A stretch of 64,000 nucleotides of DNA, taken from NCBI GenBank assembly GCA_037127255.1, contig JBANSL010000017.1:46881745-46945744 (forward strand), written 5' to 3'. Both the position numbers and the translations under genes were made by a program. Shown here piece after piece: positions 56,220 to 64,000 of the stretch; position 1 is the stretch's first letter, and each line of letters opens with the position of its first letter. The DNA comes from Persicaria tinctoria (lineage: Eukaryota > Streptophyta > Magnoliopsida > Caryophyllales > Polygonaceae). Under the pieces are notes generated by a model. The model had not been told where the DNA came from, made no database searches, and was given only the letters and a program-made list of their open reading frames with translations.

Positions 56220-57315
56220 TCCTATTCTATCAATAATGGATTGGAAAAAATGGAGAAAGGGCACTTACAAGGATCCAAGCGTCGAAAACAATGGAAAAGA
56301 AGGCCGAAAGGGGTGGCCGCGAGTGCTGTTGGGAGAGCCGCGGGTGCTGCCCGAATTGCAAGAGTTGCTGTTTTGGCAGCGGGTGCGGTCGGGAGATCAG
56401 CGGGTGCAGTTTTTCTGGGCAGCGAGGATCGTCCTCCGGGTGGCTCCGACTCGAATCCGGTTGCTCCGACGGGTGTCGAGGTGTAGAAACTCAAGAATCT
56501 TTGCCGAAAAGAACAACCTTTTCCCTTTGTATGTGTATAAACACTCCGAACGTCACAATGTGGGTGGATTTTGGGTGATTTGTGATGGAGAGTGGTGGAG
56601 GATGATGGTGGTTTGTAGTGTTGGGTGGTGGAATGAAAGGTGGGTACTTTATGGTCGGAATGACGAACGGAGTGCGTGGTCGTGTAGATCGGGGCAATGA
56701 ACGTCGGAAAACGGGATTTGTTTTGTGATTTTGTGATGGAATGATGGAGGTTGTGGGATATGGCGTGGGGGGGGGGGGGCTGGAGTTTTTGGGAACTTCC
56801 TGAGGGTAGTCCAAAGAGGGAGTATAGATGGGGCCCCAAAATCAGCTTTCTCGTTTTTTTTTTTAGAAAGAATAATAATAAAAAAAAATAAGTAAATAAA
56901 TAACAAAAGATAGGAAACTATAAAACAAAATAGAAGAAAGAAAGTTAGAAAGAACTAAAGGGGGGTTTCCTCCACGTGATGTAGTCAACGGCGCCAAGCT
57001 TGAATGGGCTCCACGAAGTCAGTCCCTTTTATTTTCTTTTTTTTTTTTAGGGACCCCATAGGCCGCGGGTGCGGTTTCAGGCCGTAGGTGCGGCCTCTGC
57101 CTTTCCGAAGCAGTTCCTTTTCGATCTTCTTCGTCCTTCCCCTGAAAGGTTAGTCTACCATGGCGGAAAACAACTTCCTAAAATCTACGACGGTTCTAAT
57201 TATTCTAAGAAAAGTGAAAATCTAATAAAGAAAAGAAAACCTATAATCTACTAACCTCGGGTTGCCTCCCGAGAAGTGCCTTTTTTTCTTGTCGTTGGCT
57301 CGACGTAGTGGCTCC
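56220..57315 (-). other. Spacer between pol and the ORF1-like gene
   Basis: Non-coding in the element sense. It holds ccgcgggtgc-type motifs at 56317-56406 and 57063-57091, a G run at 56768-56780, an A/T-rich stretch (56850-56950) and the gggaggcaacccgagg motif at 57250-57275 (minus sense). Confidence 0.65.
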
Positions 57316-60300
57316 TCACTGAGCCTCTTCAGCTGGCTCTTGAAGAGCCATCTCCTCTTCTGTGTCTGTGGAGAATCCATCAAAGTAAATTTTAAGCATA
57401 TGACCATTTACCTTGAACACGGCGCCGCTCTTCTCATCTTTGATGTTCACTGCTCCATGTGGGAATATATGAACGATGGTGTAAGGGCCTGCCCAACGAG
57501 AGCGAAGCTTTCTAGGGAAGAGTGTAAGGCGGGATTGATAGAGAAGAACTTTATCCCCCACCTTGAAATCTTTCCTCAATATGTGCTTGTCGTGCCAAGC
57601 TTTGGTCTTGTCCTTATAGTTGACGGTGTTGTCATAAGCATCCCATCTCAATTCCTTCAACTCCTGAATTTGGAGCTTTCGGAACTCGCCAACCTCATTG
57701 ATCCTCATGTTGCACTCCTTCACCGCCCAATAGGCCTTGTGTTGGAGCTCGACTGGAAGATGACACGCTTTTCCATACACCAATCGGTATGGTGACATAC
57801 CAATCGGGGTCTTGTATGCCGTACGATAGGCCCACAATGCATCATGCAATCTCAAACTCCAATCCTTACGATTAGGGGCAACCGTCTTCTCTAAGACTGT
57901 TTTGATTTCGTGATTTGAGACCTCGTCTTGCCTATTGGTTTGGGGGTGATAGGCGGTGGACACCTTTTGCATCACATGGTATTTCTTGAGTAGAGCACTC
58001 ACCGTTTTATTGCAAAAGTGTGTCCCCCTGTCGCTTACCAATGCTCGTGGCACACCGAATCTAGAAAAAAGATCCTTCAAGAACCCTGCAACAACTCGTG
58101 AATCATCAGTTTTGGTGGCTTTTGCCTCCACCCACTTGGAGACATAATCCACCGCAAGTAATATATAAAGGTTCCCAAAGGAGCTAGGGAAAGGCCCCAT
58201 GAAATCAATTCCCCACACATCAAATATTTCACAAAACATTAAACGCATTTGGGGCATTTCATTTCTTCCTGACAAGTTCCCTACTCGTTGGCATCGATCA
58301 CAAGATTTGCAATAAGCATGAGCATCACGAAAAATATGAGGTCGAGCAATTTCCTAGCAGTTTTTCGTGGTCCAAAATGACCACCACAAGCATGTGAATG
58401 ACAAAACTCAAGGACAGAAAGTACCTCGTCGTCGGGAAGACATCTACGAATTACCTGATCCGCACAATGCTTCCATAGGAAAGGGTCATCCCACACATAG
58501 TACCTTGCATCATGACGGATCTTGTCCTTCTTGGCCTTTGGAAAGTTTGGCGGGAACACTCCCGTCACAACAAAATTCACGATATCCGCATACCAAGGTT
58601 TAGGAGTGTGTGCCGCCATCAACGACATCATCGGAGAGTCAAAAGAGTCAGATGTAGGGCTGGCCGCGGGTGCTGCCCTCTAGGCCGTGGGTGCTGCCAT
58701 TCCAGAACTCTCCCCAAAATTGGCCGCGGGTGCGGTTTTCCGAGGAGTCCGAGATCGTCATTAAGCTTTCGTCAGGAAATTGACCAAGGATGAGGGGGTG
58801 TTCTCCCACTCCATTCACATGTAGTAGTCGGCTTAGATGGTTAGCTACAAGATTCTCGGCGCCCTTTTTATCTTTGATCTCCACATCAAACTCACTCAAG
58901 AGTAGTATCCACCGGATCAACCTTGGCTTGGCTTCTTTTTTCGTCAAAAGATAACGAAGTGCTGCATGGTCAGTGTAAATAATTACCTTAGCGCCAAGTA
59001 GGTAGGGTCTGAACTTCTCCAAGGCAAACACCACAGCTAGGAGCTCTTTCTCTGTGGTTGTGTAGTTCCGTTGAGCTCCGTTTAGCATCATGGATGCATA
59101 GTAAATCACATGCGAAGCTCGTTCAATCTTCTGCCCAAGCACAGCTCCCACCGCATAGTCACTTGCATCGCACATCAACTCAAACGGCTTGGACCAATCT
59201 GGAGCTTGGATGATAGGTGCACTTGTAAGCCTTGTCCTCAAGTCATTGAATGCATCCTTACATTTGTTATCAAATTCAAATGTTGTCTCCTTCTTCAGAA
59301 GTTCACATAATGATGCAGTAATCTTCGAAAAATCCTTGATGAACCTGCGATAGAAGCCTGCATGACCAAGGAAAGAGCGAATTTCTCGCACATTATTAGG
59401 ATAAGGCAAGGATTGAATGATATCAATCTTTGCCTTATCAACTTCAATTCCTTTTCGGGAGACAATGTGGCCTAGAACGATTCCCTGCTCAACCATAAAG
59501 TGACATTTTTCAGAATTGAGGACTAGATTGGTCTCTACATATCTCTTAAGTACCAATGTTAGATGGTGCAAGCAGGAATCAAAATCATTTCCATGGACTA
59601 TGAAATCATCCATGAAAACCTCTATGAAGTGCTCAATAAACTCAGAAAATATGCTTACCATACACCTTTGGAAAGTACCGGGTGCGTTACACAATCCAAA
59701 TGGCATTCTGCGATATGCAAATGTGCCAAAAGGACATGTAAATGTCGTTTTGTCTTGGTCCTCTAGTGCAATAGCAATCTGAAAATACCCTGAGTAGCCA
59801 TCTAAGAAACAATAAAAGGAGCGCCCAGCAAGGTGCTCAAGCATTTGATCAATGAAAGGAAGAGGGAAGTGATCCTTACGAGTCACCGCATTCAACTTGC
59901 GGTAATCAATGCATACTCTCCAGCCCGTTTGACCTCGTGTAGGAACTAGCTCACCCTCCTTGTTCTCTACCACTGTGATGCCTCCTTTCTTAGGCACCAC
60001 TTGTGTTGGACTCAACCAATTGCTATCCGAAATGGGGTAAATCATGCCGGCTTGAGGGAGTTTCAGCACCTCCTTTTTTACCACCTCCATCATCGGCGGG
60101 TTGAGCCTCCTTTGTGGTTGTCGTGATGGCTTGGCTCCATCCTCTAGTAGAATCCGGTGCATACAGGTGGCAGGACTAATCCCTTTGATGTCCGCTATTG
60201 TCCACCCCAGGGCTGTCTTGTTCTCCTTTAGCACCGCAACTAACCTCTCCTCTTGACTTTTGTTAAGCTTGTTCAATATGATGACGGGCAACGTATCACC

Positions 60301-60420
60301 ATCCCCCAAGAATGCGTACTTGAGGTGATCCGGCAAAGGTTTGAGCTCAACTTCAGGTGCTTGCAAAATAGAAGGAAGGAGCTTTTCCTTCAGGAAAGTT
60401 AGTTCATAAGGTCCCCCATT
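57316..60420 (-). pseudogene. Athila pol: reverse transcriptase, RNase H, integrase
   Basis: RT and RNase H at 60420-58648: VCIDYRKLNAVTRKDHFPLP, FLDGYSGYFQI, the catalytic VFMDDF, FLGHAGFYRRFI, then RNase H with CDASDYAVGAVLGQ, TTTEKELLAVV and YTDHAALRYLL. Integrase at 58631-57316: [23 protein letters not shown], the core Asp in IDFMGPFP, second Asp in LVSDRGTHF, Glu in DEVSNHE, and tail [24 protein letters not shown] and the integrase core share one frame; a stop near 58645 and a frameshift near 58340, inside the zinc domain, break it. Catalytic residues remain. The RNase H-integrase linker carries ccgcgggtgc repeats. Confidence 0.92.
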
Positions 60421-62779
60421 ATATGGGGGAAGTATAAGCCGGTTGAGCTATAAGCTCCATCAGAGTCTCCTGTAGGTTAGTAGGAATAGCATAATCAATA
60501 GCAAGCTCATCCAGAGGAGCCTCTAGAACCACATGCAGACCATCATCATTACTAATCTCAAGCATATCTTCAACACATGGCTCTATAACATCTACAAACC
60601 ATAAGGAATGATCATCTGAAGGAAATTTCATGGCATCAAAAATACTATACTCTACCTTCACACCATCAAATTCCATAGTAAGAGAGCCAGCATGAACATC
60701 AATTTTCGTTCTGGCAGTCTTTAAGAAAGGCCTACCAAAGAGGATAGGTGCATCAGGAGAGCCGTGTTCCATATCCAAAACGAAAAAATCAGCAGGAAAG
60801 ATCAAAGAATCAACCATCACAAGGACATCCTCAACAAAGCCTCTAGGATATATATGAGAGCGATCCGCTAGTTGAATCACTACTCTTGTTTCATGCAAAG
60901 TACTAAGTCCTAGAGTTTTATAGAGAGAGTAAGGTATAACATTGATAGATGCTCCTAAGTCTAACATAGCTCTTTCAAACTTAGTCTCACCTATCGTACA
61001 AGGAATGGTGAACATACCTGTATCGCTACACTTCTCGGGCAAACGCTGTCGAAACATAGCGGATACATGCTCACTCACCTGTACTTTTTGTTTCCCTTTC
61101 AACTTTTGGTTCCTCTTTATCGTGCATAGTTCCTTTAAGAACTTAGCGTATCGAGGAATACTTTTAATGAGCTTGAGAAGGGGGATATTTACCTCACATT
61201 TGCTAAATGCTTCGAAGATCTCTTTGTCGCTCTCCGGTCTCCTAACTTCCTTCAAAGCGTCCGGGAAGGGCGGAATAGGTTGATAGAGGTTGAGATGTGG
61301 AGTTTTGGATGAAGTTTCATCCCCGGACAGATGGCCGCGGGTGCTGCCTTCATTGGCCGCGGGTGCTGCCTTCATTGGCCGCGGGTGCTGCCATTCCAGA
61401 ATCACCCCCAGAATTGGCCGCGGGTGCGGTTTTCTGATGACGTCCTTCCATCTCGGATTTCTCCTCATCCTCGACCTGGGAACCTCCATCCTTCTTGTTT
61501 TCATCCTCTTTCCACCCGAAGGAGTGTCAAACAGTTCCTTGCCACTCCTATGGGTGATGGCGCTGACGTTCTCCTTTGGGTTCACCACCGTTTGCGACGG
61601 TAGCTTCCCAGAGTCTCGAGCTTGTAGTTCGTCCACCGTTTGAGCCAATTGGCTCACTTGTTGCTCTGTTGCCTTCAGCGCTTGTGCCAGTTGAGTGTTC
61701 TGTTCTAGGATAGATTTGAGAGTATCCTCAATGGATGAGCCTCCTTGTTGAGGACCCTTCTGTCTGTTATTAAACTGTTGTCTGTATTGGGGTCCTCCTT
61801 GCTGATTGAAAGGAGGTTGTTGTTGATTGTTCCTCATACCATATCCCTGTTGGTAACTTGCATTATAGTTATTGAAATTGAAATTGTTAGCAAAATTACC
61901 ATACCATTGCCCTCGTGGAACAAAATCTCCCATCGCATTCAACTCCATTTCTTGATCTCACAGCATGGGACAAGCATCCATGGGATGATTTGGGTCAGAA
62001 CAGAGCCCACACGCCTTGAGTTGCTGTGGGGTTCCTTTTAGCATCATCCGTTTCATCATCTCCTCCATCTCCGCCATATCGCTCTGCAGAGTAGAGTTTG
62101 AGTCAATTGCTAGCACCCCACGCGCATGTCCGTTTTTGCTGAATTGTCTAGATCCCTCAGAAAGCTCTTAAAACACCTCCCAAGCAGCATTGGGTGTTTT
62201 GTTCAAGATATTTCCTCCACGGGCGGAGTTCACCGTCTTGCGCTCTTCGTCTAGCAACCTATTGAATAGAAAAAGCACCAAATCTTTCTTTGAAAAACCA
62301 TGGTAAGGGCAGCTAGAGCAAAGCTTTTTGAAACGCTCAAAGTACTCATAAATGGTTTATGTAGCCTGTTGTTCGATGCTGCTGATCTCCTTCTTCAGGC
62401 TATTGAGCTTTGTCACAGGAAAGTACTTATCCAGAAAGAGACGCTTCAATGCAGTCCATGTGGTTACACTTCCTGTGGGCAGATAGTAGAACCACTCATT
62501 AGCGGTATCCTTTAGCGAGAATGGGAATGCCCTCAATTTAATTTACTCCTCAGTGACATTGCCTGGCTTCATTCCCACCACGACAGTATGAAATTCCGAC
62601 AAGTGTTTATGGGGGTCCTCACCACTCAACCCATGGAATTTGGGTAATAGATGGACCACCCCAAATTTTAGCTCAAAATTCACACCTTCATCAAGTTCGG
62701 GGAATTGCACCGCCAATGGTTGTTGGGCCAAGTCCGGTGTTGTAAGCTCCTTAAGAGTTCGGTTATCTTCGTTAGCCAT
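60419..62779 (-). pseudogene. Athila gag and aspartic protease
   Basis: Start MANEDNRTLKEL at 62779, then the gag core ANEWFYYLPTGSVTTWTALK (62490), a zinc knuckle CGLCSDPNHPMDAC (62010), a Gln/Asn-rich linker, and the protease MLDLGASINVIPYSLYKTLG (60960). All share one frame but stops lie near 62541, 62358, 62170 and 61955. It ends at 60419, where pol continues in another frame after a short C run. In this lineage gag-pol is usually a single frame, so the shift is probably a mutation. Four ccgcgggtgc motifs lie in the coding part at 61335-61427. Confidence 0.88.
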
Positions 62780-62975
62780 CTCTATACTTTCTTCTTCTCC
62801 TTAGTCGAAAGGTAGCTCGCGAAAGCGATCACGAGCTTCTCGTCTCAATCTAGAGAGGGTCCTCTCGATCTCTGAATCCCAAGACAATAAAGATGAGTTA
62901 GTAGAACGAGTGTGGACCATAGACGTAGTCCACACCTAAGTTAGTAATCAAACACACAAAGTGAACAATAATAGT

Positions 62976-64000
62976 TCCCTGTTGTGAGCTGAATTTGTCA
63001 TGTTTTACAATAACTTTTATATCGATTTCTGCATACATTGCATACATTTGGGTTAGAATAATACAGAATCTGTGTGGTTTAAACTTATTTGCAATATATG
63101 GAGGTCTACACAAGTTTTTTTTATATTTGGCAGAAATCGGACGCACTTTGGAGCTTAAAGGAAACTCATGGAGAGGCTAAGAATGGTGCAGCCGGAGAAA
63201 AGGCCATTTTTCACCATTCTTTATTCTGAATCAAGCTTTGATGTCTTAATGAGAATTGTAGCCCTCGGAAAGAGCTTTCCAATGCATGGTCATATGCGTC
63301 AATCCGACGAACGAGGACTCGGGAAAGTTCGTTTTAAGAACAGAGCAGAAAGCTGAGAAATCTTTACTCGAGATCGAGTACACTCTACTCGAGATCGAGG
63401 AGAGCCTGGTCGAGAAAGAGCTGATCGAGAAGCCGAGGACGAGGACGCAGACCACCTCTACTCGATCTCGCGGAGGCTTAGTCGAGATCGAGGAGCCCGG
63501 AGCCAAGGTCCGAGCATGTCGAGTAGACCCACCCGGGAAGACCTAGTCGATGAACGAATCCTACTCGATACAGAGTAGGGCTACTCGATGTCGACTAGAC
63601 CTCCGAGCCATGTCCGAGCCTTGTCGAGCAGAGTCACCCGAGAACACCAGTCGACGACGAATCCTAGTCGATGTCGACGAGCCCTTGTCGATGTCGAGTA
63701 GACCAGCTTCTGGAAACGCGTCGCCGTGAGCAGTCCGAGTCGAGCTGGAAATACTTGGGCACGAAGGAAGTCGAAGTAAGCCGAAATCTATCAAGTTCTA
63801 TCCATGGAAGGGGAATCTATCAACATGAAGAGATATTCCCTAGTTTATATTTATCTTTTCCATTTTAGATTTAATTTCTTTATCGCTTTTATTTATCATT
63901 AAAGTTTTAGATATAATTTTAGATAGAGATAGAAGATTTTATCCTTGATTAGCAAGGGTTAGAAGGCTATAAATAAAGCCCTAGGGGCTGGTTTTTCATT
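62976..64000 (+). repeat. Family-B-like LTR, plus orientation, cut by the window end
   Basis: Shares atatggaggtctacacaag with other family-B LTRs, followed by dense actcgag and gtcgatgtcgac motifs (63365-63760) and a TATA-like ctataaataaagccctag at 63969. The left edge joins the truncated Athila leader near 62960-62975. Confidence 0.7.

Larger units (their letters stand above)
52074..62970 (-). mobile_element. Athila-type gypsy retrotransposon, 5' end missing
   Basis: Order on the minus strand: truncated leader, gag, protease, RT, RNase H, integrase, spacer, ORF1-like gene, 3' interior, polypurine tract (53339-53358), 3' LTR. The leader is readable to about 62956, then sequence switches to an oppositely oriented LTR; the primer site and 5' LTR are gone. 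All genes contain stops or frameshifts. Domains and order (ORF1-like gene after pol) mark the Athila lineage. It appears inserted into family-B DNA on its low-coordinate side. Confidence 0.9.

Overview
This is flowering-plant nuclear DNA, most likely from a eudicot. The evidence is spliced plant genes, Athila-type (Ty3/gypsy) and Ty1/copia retrotransposons, a TNP2-type CACTA transposon, a Mutator-like element (MULE) with an OTU protease, and AT-rich intergenic sequence. I saw no bacterial operon, rRNA, tRNA gene or CRISPR array. About nine tenths of the window is transposable-element DNA, often nested. Only one ordinary host gene is recognisable: a four-exon ribosomal L18ae/LX-family membrane protein gene on the minus strand (10076-12356).

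Left part (1-25.6 kb): a 5'-truncated copia element with its 3' LTR (about 295-1796); a decayed gypsy copy called here family B on the plus strand (2387-7690); two related MITE-like elements (8634-9360, 15938-16313); the host gene; a pair of ~100-bp inverted repeats (13323-15617) enclosing copia-type LTRs; a gypsy gag relic (minus, ~16450-17020); a long minus-strand LTR with a tRNA-Met-type primer site (~19030-21800); and a LINE (22352-25575) split by a solo LTR with perfect GCTGG target duplications.

Centre (25.6-50.4 kb): four layers can be read base by base. A family-B LTR was entered by a 22.5-kb CACTA element (25949-48468, duplication GAT). The CACTA carries a TNP2 transposase gene and a second gene joining an En/Spm-type transposase-associated domain to a Ulp1-like cysteine protease. 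A non-autonomous LTR element (28041-36246) lies inside one intron of the Ulp1 gene. Its 3' LTR was entered by a 2.5-kb MULE (32936-35444, duplication TTATTATT) that encodes the tail of a FAR1/MULE transposase followed by an OTU-type protease domain with Cys and His in place. Removing the MULE and one duplication copy restores the 3' LTR to 1411 bp against 1410 bp for the 5' LTR. The CACTA also holds a captured exon of a long-chain acyl-CoA synthetase gene, with both splice sites.

Right part (50.4-64 kb): the 3' interior of the family-B copy (50449-52073) borders a minus-strand Athila-type element (52074-~62970) with 3' LTR, ORF1-like gene, pol and gag, all carrying stops or frameshifts. Its 5' end is missing and abuts an oppositely oriented family-B-like LTR that runs off the window. 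The non-autonomous element in the centre shares its 3' interior with this Athila element, so the two probably belong to one autonomous/non-autonomous partnership.

The most unusual signals are the OTU-bearing MULE with a subterminal palindrome array, the Ulp1-bearing CACTA around it, the acyl-CoA synthetase exon capture, and family-specific short motifs repeated in one orientation in LTRs and at matching linkers inside the coding regions of two gypsy families.
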